From: Acidimicrobiaceae bacterium
GTDB lineage: Bacteria > Actinomycetota > Acidimicrobiia > Acidimicrobiales > RAAP-2
Assembly (NCBI GenBank): GCA_003136415.1
Contig: PLEI01000079.1
Coordinates: forward strand, 1 to 46,300
DNA length: 46,300 nt
Direction: 5' to 3'
Below are positions 15,220-24,468 of the stretch, piece by piece (within the stretch, counting starts at the first letter, position 1; every line of letters starts with the position of its first letter). The translations under genes and the position numbers were made by a program. The notes beneath the pieces were generated by a model. That model had not been told where the DNA came from. It did no database searches and saw only the letters and a list, made by a program, of their open reading frames with translations.

Positions 15220-15828
15220 CTAGGAAGTTAATCGTGTGGTAGCGAGCTTGAGTGCGACGAGCGCCATGATGACGCCGATGACGATGTCGAGCACTCGCCA
15301 CGTGGTCGATCGCGACATGAATCGTGACGCGAGTCGCGCACCAAATCCGAGACTCGAGAACCAGGCCACCGACGCGATAGCCGCGCCCAGCCCGAAGAAC
15401 CAGCGAAGGTGCCCGTATTGATTGCCAATTGACCCGAGCAGCAACACGGTGTCCAGGTACACGTGAGGATTGAGGAACGTCAGGGCCAAGGTCGTGGACA
15501 CCACCGAGGCTCGACTCACGCTGTTCGTTTCAGTGGGAAGGAGAACTCCCGGGTGCAGGGCACGGCGAAACGACGTGAACGCAAAATACGAAAGATAGGC
15601 CACTCCCACCCAGCGAAAGATCTGCAGGACCGCGGGTGCGGAACGAATTACGCTGCCGAGACCACCAATGCCCACCGCAATCAACGCGACGTCCGAAGCA
15701 GCACAGAGGCCAACGATGAGCGCGACGTAACTGCGAGAGAGTCCCATGCGCAGCACGTACGCATTCTGTGCCCCAATGGCAATAATCAGTGACAGGCCGG
15801 TGAGGAAACCGGCCACCAGAGCGCCCAC
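15220..15828 (-). CDS. LysE/ArgO-family amino-acid exporter
   Basis: 202-residue inner-membrane protein with about six helices. The N-terminal signature GFLTGLSLIIAIGAQNAYVL is characteristic of the LysE family (lysine or arginine export). The middle AYLSYFAFTSFRRALHPG and the TFLNPHVYLDTVLLLGSIGN stretch with Asn-Pro-His also match. The ATG at 15828 opens close to the tRNA-Leu gene on the same strand. Which basic amino acid is exported, if any, is not shown. The bases between its stop and the helicase start (15012-15219 upstream side) contain no gene. Confidence 0.92.
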   Translation of the reverse strand: MGALVAGFLTGLSLIIAIGAQNAYVLRMGLSRSYVALIVGLCAASDVALIAVGIGGLGSVIRSAPAVLQIFRWVGVAYLSYFAFTSFRRALHPGVLLPTETNSVSRASVVSTTLALTFLNPHVYLDTVLLLGSIGNQYGHLRWFFGLGAAIASVAWFSSLGFGARLASRFMSRSTTWRVLDIVIGVIMALVALKLATTRLTS

Positions 15829-15967
15829 CGAACCAGTCTCTCATCGTCAATACGCCGCGTCGAAAGTCGAGGGAGCAATCTCGCTGAATTCCCCGTCGAG
15901 GGCTGGCGGCGTCGTTGGCGCCCCAGTGGATTCGCCGCGTCCGGCGGGAGGTAGTGCCGACGGATTT

Positions 15968-16050
15968 TGGTGCGGGCGGAGGGACTCGAACCCACACTCC
16001 GAAGAACTGGTACCTAAAACCAGCGCGTCTGCCAATTCCGCCACGCCCGC
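15968..16050 (-). tRNA. tRNA-Leu, anticodon UAG
   Basis: The acceptor stem GCGGGCG (16050-16044) pairs with CGCCCGC. The D-arm contains AATTGGCAGACGC. The anticodon stem CTGGT/ACCAG encloses loop TTTAGGT with anticodon TAG. A long class II variable arm (TTCTTCGGAGTGT region) is followed by GGGTTCGAGTCC. Discriminator A and an encoded CCA end at 15968. The long variable arm plus the UAG anticodon assign leucine. Confidence 0.95.
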
Positions 16051-16113
16051 CGACTTATCGAGTCTAGGCCTTGATGGGTCCGCGTTGAAGGGAAGTCACA
16101 GTAGATTAGACGC

Positions 16114-16701
16114 ATGATTAACTCCTCAATGCCGGACACCTTCGGTACCAACGATCTCAACCAGCGCCTCCTGCGCGAACGAATTGTCTTTTTGGGCTCT
16201 CAGGTCGACCAGAGTGCCGCCAACCGCATCTGCGCCGAATTGCTCCTTCTCGAAGCCGAAGATCCGGGTAAGGACATCAGCCTCTACATCAACTCGCCCG
16301 GCGGATCGGTCACTGATGGTCTGGCCATCTACGACACCATGCAGTACGTGAACTGCGACATTCGCACGATCTGTGTCGGCATGGCCGCGTCCATGGGTCA
16401 GTTCCTGCTGTGCGCCGGAACCAAAGGCAAGCGCTTCTCGCTACCGCACAGCCGCATTCTGATGCACCAGCCCTCGATGGGTGGCATGCAGGGCCAGGCG
16501 TCGGACATCGCGATTCAAGCCGAGCAGATCGTCTACATGAAGACGATGCTGGCCGAGCGTATCTCCTTTCACACGGGGCAGTCCCTTGAGCGCATCGATG
16601 CCGACTCCGATCGCGACCGATGGTTCACGGCCCAGGAAGCTCTGGAATACGGGTTCATCGACGCAGTTATCGATCGATCCGCGCTGCGCCAAGGGGTGTA
16701 A
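16114..16701 (+). CDS. clpP: ATP-dependent Clp protease proteolytic subunit
   Basis: 195-residue serine peptidase that forms the barrel of ClpXP/ClpCP. It has the sequence [20 protein letters not shown], the catalytic Ser93 in [12 protein letters not shown], His118 in [11 protein letters not shown], and the Asp-containing [17 protein letters not shown] segment. The N-terminal [17 protein letters not shown] is typical. The ATG at 16114 has little ribosome binding sequence; TAGATT at -12 to -7 could make a leaderless message. Its TAA shares one base with the start of an ABC exporter permease (TAATG), an unusual partner. No clpX, tig or second clpP is in the window. Confidence 0.95.
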   Translation: MINSSMPDTFGTNDLNQRLLRERIVFLGSQVDQSAANRICAELLLLEAEDPGKDISLYINSPGGSVTDGLAIYDTMQYVNCDIRTICVGMAASMGQFLLCAGTKGKRFSLPHSRILMHQPSMGGMQGQASDIAIQAEQIVYMKTMLAERISFHTGQSLERIDADSDRDRWFTAQEALEYGFIDAVIDRSALRQGV

Positions 16702-17639
16702 TGGAAGACCCCACCTCGTCAGAGGCGGTTCACGAGGGTCTCTCGCACGCACCACTACGCGTGATGAGCGCGCGCGTGACGTTGGGTACGCGACTGGTCA
16801 ATCTACGCAGTCGCCGCGAGCTCCTGCACAATCTGATCATCTCGGACATCCGCATCAAGTACAAGGGTTCCGCCTTAGGGCTGTTGTGGTCCATGCTCAA
16901 CCCGGCCTTCACGCTAGGTATCTACTACCTCGTCTTCTCGGTGGTCTTGAAGAACGGCTACCCCAATTACGTGATCTTCCTGTTCTCCGGGCTGATTGTG
17001 TGGAACATGTTCCAAAATGCCGTGTTCTCGGCCACTGGCGTCATCGTGGATCGGGCGGGACTGGTGAAGAAGGTGTCGTTCCCACGAGAAATCCTGCCGC
17101 TAGCGAGCGTGGGCTCAGCGGTTATCTACTTCCTCATTCAACTCGTCGTATTGATTATCTTCTTGTTCGCCTTTCAACACGCGCCCGAGTGGAACATGCT
17201 CGAAATCTTACCGATCACTTTCGCGAATCTCTATCTCTTCGCGGCGTCGGTGTCGATCGTCATGGCTGCTTTCACGGTCTACATGCGTGACATGAAGCAC
17301 TTGATGGAAGTTCTGCTGCAGTTGTGGTTCTGGACTTCGCCCGTGGTCTACTCCTACTCGCATTCCTTGGCGGTTCAACTGCACACGCACCATCTGACGT
17401 TGTTCTACTTCATGAATCCCATGGCGCTCATGGTATTGACCTTCCAGCGAACTTTCTACGTCTCGACGTACGTGCACAACACGTTGGCGCCGCACGCCTA
17501 TTTTCAAATGCTCCCGTCGTGGGCGCCGTCGTCCTTTCTTTATCTCAACCTGGTGATGTTGGCCATCATGGTCGGCCTGTTCTTGATTGCCCTCACCATC
17601 TTTGGTCGACTCGAGGGCAACTTTGAATCGGAGCTCTAA
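16701..17639 (+). CDS. ABC-2 polysaccharide/teichoic-acid exporter permease (Wzm/TagG-like)
   Basis: 312-residue membrane protein with about six helices. The cytoplasmic N-terminus ends in RRELLHNLIISDIRIKYKGS, followed by LGLLWSMLNPAFTLGIYYLV, the typical ABC-2 polysaccharide-exporter opening (RY--S-LG-LW----P). Later come DRAGLVKKVSFPREILPLAS and YMRDMKHLMEVLLQLWFWTS, PVVYSYSH and FMNPMALMV, again family landmarks. The start ATG (16701) overlaps the clpP stop by one base. The ATPase gene follows directly. It probably exports a lipid-linked glycan or wall polymer; no glycosyltransferases are nearby to name it. Confidence 0.92.
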   Translation: MEDPTSSEAVHEGLSHAPLRVMSARVTLGTRLVNLRSRRELLHNLIISDIRIKYKGSALGLLWSMLNPAFTLGIYYLVFSVVLKNGYPNYVIFLFSGLIVWNMFQNAVFSATGVIVDRAGLVKKVSFPREILPLASVGSAVIYFLIQLVVLIIFLFAFQHAPEWNMLEILPITFANLYLFAASVSIVMAAFTVYMRDMKHLMEVLLQLWFWTSPVVYSYSHSLAVQLHTHHLTLFYFMNPMALMVLTFQRTFYVSTYVHNTLAPHAYFQMLPSWAPSSFLYLNLVMLAIMVGLFLIALTIFGRLEGNFESEL

Positions 17640-18797
17640 ATGAAGACGACGGTAGTTGACGTCGCCGACGTGTCGAAGTCGTTCAAGATTCACTACGAAC
17701 GTCATCAATCCTTGAAGGAACGCCTGCTACATCCCCGGACGGGCCACTCTGAGGATTTTTCGGCGTTGGCCGACATCTCCTTCACGATGGAAGAGGGCGA
17801 GACGGTGGGGATCATTGGCCACAATGGGTCGGGGAAGTCCACGTTGCTGAAGTGCATCTGCGGGGTTCTGCAGCCCACGTCGGGTGAAATTCGCCTACGC
17901 GGCTCATTGGCCGCGCTACTCGAACTCGGCGCCGGATTCCAGTTAGAGCTTTCGGGCCGCGACAACGTCTACCTCTATGGCACCATGCTGGGTTTTTCGA
18001 AGAAGCGAATCGATCAGATATTCGACGACATCGTGGCGTTCTCCGAGATTGAGCACTTCATCGACACGCCCGTCAAGTTCTATTCGAGTGGCATGTACGT
18101 GCGCCTGGCCTTCGCCGTGGCGGTCAACGTCAATCCGGACATTCTGGTCATTGATGAAGTGCTAGCGGTGGGGGACGAGCGCTTCCAGGCCAAGTGCATC
18201 GACCGCATCCGACGATTCCAGCAAGAAGGTCGAGCGATTCTTCTCGTCACTCACTCGGCCGACCAGATCCGCGCGCTGGCGAGTCGCGCCATCGTGCTCG
18301 AGTCGGGCCACATGATCGCCAACGGGGACGTCGCCGACTCCCTGCGCATCTTCCGCGAGCATCTCCTCGGTGACACGCCGTCCAACGAGGCTAATGAGCA
18401 CCACAGCGCTGACGTGCACATCGACTCGGTGACGACGCCCACCGGTTCGTTTGACGTGCAGAGTGGCGCCAGCATGCATTTCGACGTGCACATCACCTCG
18501 GCCACCGCCTACAGCGGCAACTTCGTGCTCGAGATCTTCACTCGCGCGGGGGTGCTGGTGAGTCGCTCCGACTCTCAGGGTGCGCCCATCAACTTGCGCC
18601 CGGGGCACAACTCGATTGGTATTGACCTGCCGAACATTCCTCTCCTCGACGGCGTCTTTGACGTGAACGTCGGTGTCGTCGACCCGCGCGGATCCAACGT
18701 CAAGGCGTGGGGTGAGAAAGTGGCGACTCTGCAAGTCACTTACGGGGGCCGTCAGGGCGGCTTGGTGGAACTCGACGCCACCATTCGTCAGAACTAG
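17640..18797 (+). CDS. ABC exporter ATPase with a C-terminal Wzt-like glycan-binding domain
   Basis: 385 residues. The nucleotide-binding domain has the TagH/Wzt look: FKIHYERHQSLKERLLHP near the start, Walker A GHNGSGKS, LAALLELGAGFQLELSGRDN, signature YSSGMYVRLAFAVA, Walker B ILVIDEVLAVGDERFQAKC and H in LVTHSADQI. After residue about 250 an all-beta domain follows (SYS-like GNFVLEIFTRAGVLVSRSDS, then PNIPLLDGVFDVNVGVVD), resembling the Wzt carbohydrate-binding domain that recognises the end of an O-antigen chain. The start directly abuts the permease stop. Presence of this domain suggests the exported polymer is sensed before transport. Confidence 0.92.
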   Translation: MKTTVVDVADVSKSFKIHYERHQSLKERLLHPRTGHSEDFSALADISFTMEEGETVGIIGHNGSGKSTLLKCICGVLQPTSGEIRLRGSLAALLELGAGFQLELSGRDNVYLYGTMLGFSKKRIDQIFDDIVAFSEIEHFIDTPVKFYSSGMYVRLAFAVAVNVNPDILVIDEVLAVGDERFQAKCIDRIRRFQQEGRAILLVTHSADQIRALASRAIVLESGHMIANGDVADSLRIFREHLLGDTPSNEANEHHSADVHIDSVTTPTGSFDVQSGASMHFDVHITSATAYSGNFVLEIFTRAGVLVSRSDSQGAPINLRPGHNSIGIDLPNIPLLDGVFDVNVGVVDPRGSNVKAWGEKVATLQVTYGGRQGGLVELDATIRQN

Positions 18798-18822
18798 TTC
18801 TTCTCGACGCGCACGCGTCGTT

Positions 18823-21048
18823 TTACCGAGTGGTCGGGTGAGTGTTGCTGAAGTCCCACGCCACGTCGGCGACTTGCGCGCCGAAGTCGCGGTCCACCAT
18901 TTCGCTGGCTTGGGAATTGGGCACGGCTGGCGAGAACAGGTATCCCTGGGCCAGCGCGCAACCGAGGCCCACCAGGCGCACGAACTGGTCACTCGTCTCG
19001 ACGCCCTCAGCGAGCATCGTGACATTGAGGTTGAGGCCCAGGGTCACGATGGCTTCGAGCAACGTGGCGTCTCGGGGACTGGCGCTGGCTAACTGCACGA
19101 AGGACTGGTCGACTTTGATAATGCGAGGATTGATCTTCGCCAAGTACGACAGCGAGGAGAAGCCCGTGCCAAAGTCGTCCAGAGCGACGCCGACGCCGAT
19201 GCGCTCCAGGCGGCTCAGGGTGTTCATGGTCTCACCGAAGTTGAAGATTGCCACACCCTCGGTGATCTCGAGGACCAACTTCGATGCCGGCAGTTGGTGA
19301 AATTCCAGGGCCGCCTCGATGAGGGGCACCAGATTGGATGAGTGGAATTGCTTGGCCGATAAGTTCACGCAGACGAAGGGCGCCTCGGCGTCGGGTGATT
19401 CCCTGGACCACGCGCTCGCCGCGGCGACGGCCGATTCGATGGCGAGAACGCCGATATCGATGATGAGTTCGCTTCGCTCGGCGAGTGGGATGAACTCACT
19501 CGGCGGCACCCATCCCCGCTTGGGGTGATACCAGCGGATGAGACCTTCAAAGCCCACCACCCTGGCGTCGGGCAGGCGCACGATGGGTTGGAAGTAGAGC
19601 TCGAGTTCGCCCTGGGCCAGGGAATTGCGTAATTCCTGGATCAACATGAAGCGGTGGCTGGCCTCCTCGTGCATCGAAGGTTCGTAGAGAGCGAACGAGC
19701 CGCGGTGGTGGCGCTTGGCCTCGTAGAGGGCCACGTCGGCGTTCTGCAAGAGGTCGATGTCGTCCGAATCGTCGGCGCCCCACACGACGACGCCGACAGT
19801 GGCGTGCTGTTCGATGGCGATGGCGATGTCGAGAAAGTGAAAGGGCGTCTCGAGGGCGGCGAGGAGGCGCCGGGCGACACCCTGCACGTCGCTGATTGAT
19901 TCGAGACCCTCAGCCAAGTAGAGGAACTCGTCGCCACCGAAGCGGCACAGCGTATCGGCCGGTCGCGTCACGGCTTCGAAGCGGCGCGCGACGCCAATGA
20001 GCAATTCGTCGCCGATGAGGTGTCCCTGGGTGTCGTTGACTCCCTTGAAGTCGTCGAGGTCGAGCAGAAAGAGCGCGTTGAGTCCGCCGCGACGCTTGAC
20101 ACTGGCGCGGGCCTTGGTCAACTGGGTCTCCATGAGCGAGCGATTCGCCAAGCCGGTAATGGAGTCGAAGAGGGCCTGGTGCGAGAGCTGCGCGGTGAGT
20201 TTGCGCTCTTCGGTGATGTCGCGTTCGGAGAAGACGAAATACAAGATATTGTCGTCGGCGTCACGCGCGGGGGAGCGTGAGACCTCGACCTCAATGACCT
20301 GTCCGTCCTTACGCAGGTAGCGCTTGACGTAGCGCACGTGATCGGCCTCGCCACTCATCACGCGCTGGTGGGTCGCTTCGGTGAGTCCGATGTCGTCGGG
20401 GTAAGTAAAGGGAGTGGAGTCTTGGCCCATGAGTTCGGCACGTGAGAAGCCCACCATCTCACAAAAAGCATCGTTCACCGCCAGGATGTGGTCGTCGGCG
20501 TCGGCGAAACTCATGGGAGCCATGTTCTCCTCGAACGCGAGGCGGAATCGCTCCTCGACGGCCTGGAGTCTCGTGAGGTATTCGTTTTGTTCGGTGACGT
20601 CACGACCGTTGATGATGATCCCGTGGATCGAGGGATCGTTGAGCAAGTTGGTGCACACCACCTCGAGTTGGCGCACGTCGCCCGACGGCGATAGGGTGCG
20701 AATTTCCTGACGCGCCGACGTGCCGGGTGTCTGGATCACCTCGGCGAAGAAGCGGAGGTTCTTCTCCAAGTCGTCGGGGTGCAGGTAGAGGCGCGCCTGA
20801 GTGCCAGCGGCGTCTTCAATCGTGACGCCGAAGACTTTCTGGGCAATGGGGTTTCCGTAGACGACGAGGCCTTGGGCGTCGATGATGGCGATGAGGTCGG
20901 TAGTGCTCTGACCAATGGCCTCGAGCATGGAGAAGTGCTCGGCGTCCCCGATGATCTGCGCCGCATCCGTTCTTGTAGGGGTCACGCCGTCGTCGGCCGG
21001 CGACGCTGATGCGTCAAGGAGTGACGGGTCGTTATCGTTCGCCTGCAT
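18823..21048 (-). CDS. PAS-PAS-GGDEF-EAL cyclic-di-GMP signalling protein
   Basis: 741 residues with no membrane segment. PAS domains are at about 40-155 and 165-283 (the second with SERDITEERKL at its end), GGDEF at 295-450 and EAL at 470-730. The cyclase site is intact (RFGGDEF, 369-375), and the inhibitory I-site RPAD (362-365) lies exactly five residues before it. The phosphodiesterase has EGL instead of EAL at 501-503 with the metal-binding Glu kept, NLSAKQ, EITEG, DDFGTGFSSLSYL, KVDQSF and AEGVET, so it is probably active although KIDRSF has changed. It could make or degrade c-di-GMP in response to a ligand or redox state sensed by PAS. The ATG at 21048 is the family-like start. Confidence 0.95.
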   Translation of the reverse strand: MQANDNDPSLLDASASPADDGVTPTRTDAAQIIGDAEHFSMLEAIGQSTTDLIAIIDAQGLVVYGNPIAQKVFGVTIEDAAGTQARLYLHPDDLEKNLRFFAEVIQTPGTSARQEIRTLSPSGDVRQLEVVCTNLLNDPSIHGIIINGRDVTEQNEYLTRLQAVEERFRLAFEENMAPMSFADADDHILAVNDAFCEMVGFSRAELMGQDSTPFTYPDDIGLTEATHQRVMSGEADHVRYVKRYLRKDGQVIEVEVSRSPARDADDNILYFVFSERDITEERKLTAQLSHQALFDSITGLANRSLMETQLTKARASVKRRGGLNALFLLDLDDFKGVNDTQGHLIGDELLIGVARRFEAVTRPADTLCRFGGDEFLYLAEGLESISDVQGVARRLLAALETPFHFLDIAIAIEQHATVGVVVWGADDSDDIDLLQNADVALYEAKRHHRGSFALYEPSMHEEASHRFMLIQELRNSLAQGELELYFQPIVRLPDARVVGFEGLIRWYHPKRGWVPPSEFIPLAERSELIIDIGVLAIESAVAAASAWSRESPDAEAPFVCVNLSAKQFHSSNLVPLIEAALEFHQLPASKLVLEITEGVAIFNFGETMNTLSRLERIGVGVALDDFGTGFSSLSYLAKINPRIIKVDQSFVQLASASPRDATLLEAIVTLGLNLNVTMLAEGVETSDQFVRLVGLGCALAQGYLFSPAVPNSQASEMVDRDFGAQVADVAWDFSNTHPTTR

Positions 21049-21180
21049 ACGCCGTCACCACCTCTTCTTTTCGCCGGAGTAATGCCCGCATCGGGCGCGA
21101 TTGCTTCATTTGGTAGTAAACGGTTGGGCGTTTGTTCGATTGTTGAGAATTGGAAATAAATCGACAAAGTGCACACATCG

Positions 21181-21205
21181 TCACTTTCGGCATCACCGAA
21201 GGTGA
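21181..21205 (-). terminator. Hairpin directly after the HAD phosphatase gene
   Basis: TCACTTTCGG-CATCA-CCGAAGGTGA forms a 10-bp stem with one imperfect pair and a 5-base loop, starting at the base after the HAD stop in the direction of its transcription. No long U-run follows. It separates the phosphatase gene from the GGDEF-EAL gene on the same strand. Confidence 0.5.
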
Positions 21206-21892
21206 TTATTCGTCGTGGGCCCGGTTGCGATTCTCGTCGGCGAGACGCGGGTACGCACGCAGCGCCCCCCATCGGCCCATCTTGCCCGCGTCAAAGGGAT
21301 ATGTCGCTCCCGCCAGCAAGTGGCGGTCGCCGCGCGAGTTGCCGTAGGCGTAGATGACGGGTTCTTGGGAATAATTCCGTGCGGCAATCCACTCGTTGAG
21401 TCGCCGCATCTTCTCGGTGCCACGGCAGTTTTTTCCGAGGTAACTGCCCGTCAACTTCCCGCGAGCGTCGACGGCCAAACGCGTGCCCAGCCCCCCCGTG
21501 ATCTCGAACTGCTCGACGAGGATGTCGACGTAGATCTGCGGGGAGGCCGAGACGAGGACGACATCGTGACCCTGGTCGCGGTGCCAGTTGAGGCGCGCGA
21601 GCACGTCGCGGCGGCCCTCTCGCTGGAGATGGTGCAGGATGAACTCTCGCGAAGCGACGGTGACTTCTTCGAGGTCGCGACCGCCCAGGACCGCTTGGAA
21701 GAGACGTTCCTTGGCCGAGTCGGCCCAGTGGCCCGATCGTAGTGCTCCGACGATCAAGGGCACGAGCAGGGGCATCGCGGCGCGCGCGACAGTTGAGTCG
21801 CCTGCGACGAGGCGCAACCAGTGAACAACGCTGCCCCCCTCAGTCAAGGTGCCGTCCAGATCGAATGCGGCGATGATGGGGGCATTGAGCAT
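21206..21892 (-). CDS. HAD-superfamily (subclass IB, SerB-like) phosphatase
   Basis: 228-residue hydrolase. Motif I AFDLDGTLTEGGS carries the nucleophile Asp and the acid Asp. Motif II is VLVSASPQIYVDILVEQF, with Lys in GKNCRGTEKM serving motif III, and motif IV YAYGNSRGDRHLLAGA. The helical cap lies between residues 20 and 85. The HAD-IB group includes phosphoserine phosphatases and lipid-related phosphatases; the substrate is not identifiable. ATG 21892 (GGGG upstream) is preferred over the longer frame. Upstream is the divergent peroxiredoxin gene. Confidence 0.9.
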   Translation of the reverse strand: MLNAPIIAAFDLDGTLTEGGSVVHWLRLVAGDSTVARAAMPLLVPLIVGALRSGHWADSAKERLFQAVLGGRDLEEVTVASREFILHHLQREGRRDVLARLNWHRDQGHDVVLVSASPQIYVDILVEQFEITGGLGTRLAVDARGKLTGSYLGKNCRGTEKMRRLNEWIAARNYSQEPVIYAYGNSRGDRHLLAGATYPFDAGKMGRWGALRAYPRLADENRNRAHDE

Positions 21893-22031
21893 TCCCCTAG
21901 TTTCACAGGAAATGACCACCCCGAAAGTGAGTAACCTACAAATCAAATGGAGATTTCCAACAATTCAAAAAAGATGATTAGACTTAAGAGAGTTCAGTCG
22001 AGGGACTGACGTGTTCATACAAGGAGCAAAA

Positions 22032-22667
22032 ATGGCGATTCGCCTTGGCGACGTGGCCCCGGACTTCACGGCGCAGACCACGGAAGGTACCATCAATTTT
22101 CACGAATGGCTCGGCGACGGCTGGGGCATCCTGTTCTCGCATCCCAAGGACTTCACTCCGGTGTGCACCACGGAGCTCGGCGGCTTTGCCAAGCGCAAGG
22201 CTGACTTTGACGCGCGCAACACCAAGATCATCGGCCTCTCGGTTGACGACGTGGCCTCGCACAACCAGTGGAAGTCCGACATCGGCGAAACCCAGGGAGC
22301 GGAGCTCAACTTTCCGTTGATCGGTGACGAGAACCACGCGGTCGCGGACCTCTACGATATGATCCACCCCAATGCGAATGACACTTTGACGGTGCGCAGC
22401 GTCTTCATTATCGGTCCGGACAAGAAGGTCAAGCTGACCCTCACCTACCCGGCCTCGACGGGTCGCAACATTGATGAGATCGTGCGAGTGCTCGACTCAT
22501 TGCAACTCACCGCCAGCTACTCGGTGGCGACACCGGTCAACTGGACCAACGGCGGCGACGTTATCATCGCCAACTCGGTGAGTGACGAAGAGGCGCAGAC
22601 GAAGTTCCCAAAGGGCTTCACCAAGGTCAAGCCCTATCTGCGTACCACCCCGCAGCCCAACTTGTAG
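22032..22667 (+). CDS. 1-Cys peroxiredoxin (Prx6 family)
   Basis: 211-residue thiol peroxidase reducing H2O2 and organic peroxides. The active-site block is SHPKDFTPVCTTELGGFAKR, with the peroxidatic Cys45 as the only cysteine, so no resolving Cys exists. The C-terminal dimerisation part LTYPASTGRNIDEIVRVLDS, then VATPVNWTNGGDVIIANSVS and FPKGFTKVKPYLRTT, is the long Prx6 type. ATG 22032 has a strong AAGGAG eight bases upstream. A strong hairpin at 22672-22710 ends the transcript. Confidence 0.95.
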   Translation: MAIRLGDVAPDFTAQTTEGTINFHEWLGDGWGILFSHPKDFTPVCTTELGGFAKRKADFDARNTKIIGLSVDDVASHNQWKSDIGETQGAELNFPLIGDENHAVADLYDMIHPNANDTLTVRSVFIIGPDKKVKLTLTYPASTGRNIDEIVRVLDSLQLTASYSVATPVNWTNGGDVIIANSVSDEEAQTKFPKGFTKVKPYLRTTPQPNL

Positions 22668-22671
22668 TCAC

Positions 22672-22710
22672 CATCGCCCGCCGCGCTCCGAAGTGGCGCG
22701 GCGGGCGATG
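22672..22710. terminator. Strong bidirectional hairpin between the peroxiredoxin and acyl-CoA synthetase genes
   Basis: CATCGCCCGCCGCGC (22672-22686) and GCGCGGCGGGCGATG (22696-22710) form a perfect 15-bp, GC-rich stem around a 9-base loop. It lies between two convergent genes and probably stops transcription from both sides. Confidence 0.85.
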
Positions 22711-22722
22711 TGCTGTGCGGAC

Positions 22723-24468
22723 TTAAAAATTCTCGTGGGCCAGCGCCTCGCGCAGTTCGCGCTTCAACACCTTGAGTTGGGCGTTGCGCGGTAGGGCGAA
22801 GGGGCGCAAGTAGAACCGCGAGGGCATCTCGAAAGTGGCGACGCGTGGCTTTAAGAATGCGGCGACGTCCTCCACGCTGGCGAGGCCCTCTTGGCGCAAC
22901 ACGATGACCGCGACCACTTCTTCACCGTCCACTTCGTGGGGCAGGCCAATGACGGCGCACTCGGCGATGGCCGGGTGTTGGGTCAACTCGGCTTCGACGA
23001 CCGAGGGATAGACGTTCCCGCCCCGGTGGATGATCATGTCCTTCGATCGATCCACGATGAAGACCAGACCAACGTCATTGACGCGCGCGATATCGCCGGT
23101 GCGCACCCAGCCGCGCGAGAAGCACTGAGACGTCGCTTGAGGCTTGTGCCAGTAACCGCGAACGATATTGGGACCCTTCACCCACAGTTCGCCGGCTTCG
23201 TTCGTCGCGCAGCAACTTTCGGGAGTGGGCACGGCGTCATCGAAGGATTCGGGAACGATGGCGATCTCGCACACCGGTACGACGAGCCCGCAACTGGTGG
23301 GGTTTTCGAGGTATTGCTGGCCACTGATCTGAGCCACCAGCGCCGACGTCTCGGTGAGTCCGTAACCATTGCTCGCCAACGCGCGCGGCAGGGCACCCTT
23401 GATGCGCGCGGGCAAGTCCTCGGGAACCGGCGCGCCGCCGTAACTCACGGAACGCACGCTCGAGAGGTCGAACTTCTTGAAGTCGGGGTGGGCGAGGAGT
23501 TGCAGCACGATGGTGGGAACGCCACCGATGGTGGTGATGCGTTCACGCGCAATCAGCGCCAGCGCGCGACCGGCGTCGAAGTGTCGCATGGTGACGATCG
23601 TCCCGCCACCCGCAGTGTGCGCGACGAGTCCCGCCAACGCGCCGGTCACGTGAAAGAGGGGGATATTGAGCAAACTGATCTCGCGCGCGGCCTTGTAGTC
23701 AATCCCGGCCGAGAGATCACGGCACTCGTTGGCAAAGCCCAGCGACATGACGCTCACCACGGAATTGCGATGTGTCGCGACGGCCCCCTTGGGTTTGGAC
23801 GTCGTGCCCGCGGTATAGAAGATTGTCGCGTCGTCGTCGGGCGAAATGATGACGTCGGGCAATGTCGCCTCGGGGTTGATGGGACCAAGGAACTCCTCGT
23901 AGTCCTTCAGAGAGATCACGTCGTGGGGTTTGCCCAGATCGGCGGCGTGGCCGGGGTCGTCACTGATCACCACGATGTGTCGCAGGTGCTCGAGGTTGTT
24001 GAACTGTTTGCGCAGGCGCGCTAAGCGCTCCTCGTCGAGGATCAAGACGGTGGCTTCGGAGTCGTTGAGCCCGTAGGCCAATTCCTCACTGGTCCACCAG
24101 ACGTTGCGCGGCGCGATGACGGCGCCCGCCGCCAAGGCCCCCCAGAGGGTAACGATGCCTTGGGGCAAGTTGCGCGCGGCCAGCGCTACTCGGTCCCCGG
24201 GATTAATCCCGTGTTCGATGAGGCGCCGGGCCATCGTGGCCGCTTGAGCGAAGTGTTGGGCGAAGGTAACGCGCTGGCCTTCGTGGACGATGAACTCACG
24301 ATTGCCGTAATTCCAGGATTGCTCGAGGATTTCGACGAGGTGCGAGGGACCGTTCTTCCACGAGGTGAACGAGACACCGTCGACGTCAACCACTTCGGTC
24401 TCATAGGGCTGTCCGGGTGCCGTCAATTCCGCGCGGATCTCGTGAAGGGGGCGCGCGGACGGAGCCAT
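22723..24468 (-). CDS. AMP-forming acyl-CoA synthetase (FadD-like)
   Basis: 581-residue ANL-superfamily enzyme that activates a carboxylic acid as an acyl-adenylate and then an acyl-CoA. Visible motifs: the phosphate loop IFYTAGTTSKPKGAV, the adenine site YGLTETSAL, GWVRTGDIARVND, and DRSKDMIIHRGGNVYPS with the hinge. The C-terminal catalytic Lys is in the LPRNAQLKVLKRELREAL context. The start is ATG 24468, which shares one base with the orn stop (TGATG). A longer upstream frame overlaps orn and is not coding. Chain-length preference cannot be read from sequence. Confidence 0.94.
   Translation of the reverse strand: MAPSARPLHEIRAELTAPGQPYETEVVDVDGVSFTSWKNGPSHLVEILEQSWNYGNREFIVHEGQRVTFAQHFAQAATMARRLIEHGINPGDRVALAARNLPQGIVTLWGALAAGAVIAPRNVWWTSEELAYGLNDSEATVLILDEERLARLRKQFNNLEHLRHIVVISDDPGHAADLGKPHDVISLKDYEEFLGPINPEATLPDVIISPDDDATIFYTAGTTSKPKGAVATHRNSVVSVMSLGFANECRDLSAGIDYKAAREISLLNIPLFHVTGALAGLVAHTAGGGTIVTMRHFDAGRALALIARERITTIGGVPTIVLQLLAHPDFKKFDLSSVRSVSYGGAPVPEDLPARIKGALPRALASNGYGLTETSALVAQISGQQYLENPTSCGLVVPVCEIAIVPESFDDAVPTPESCCATNEAGELWVKGPNIVRGYWHKPQATSQCFSRGWVRTGDIARVNDVGLVFIVDRSKDMIIHRGGNVYPSVVEAELTQHPAIAECAVIGLPHEVDGEEVVAVIVLRQEGLASVEDVAAFLKPRVATFEMPSRFYLRPFALPRNAQLKVLKRELREALAHENF

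Noticed and set aside
22891..24024. 377-codon plus-strand frame opposite the acyl-CoA synthetase
   Set aside because: High-GC shadow frame rich in Asp/Gly/Arg/His; the opposite strand has all adenylation motifs.
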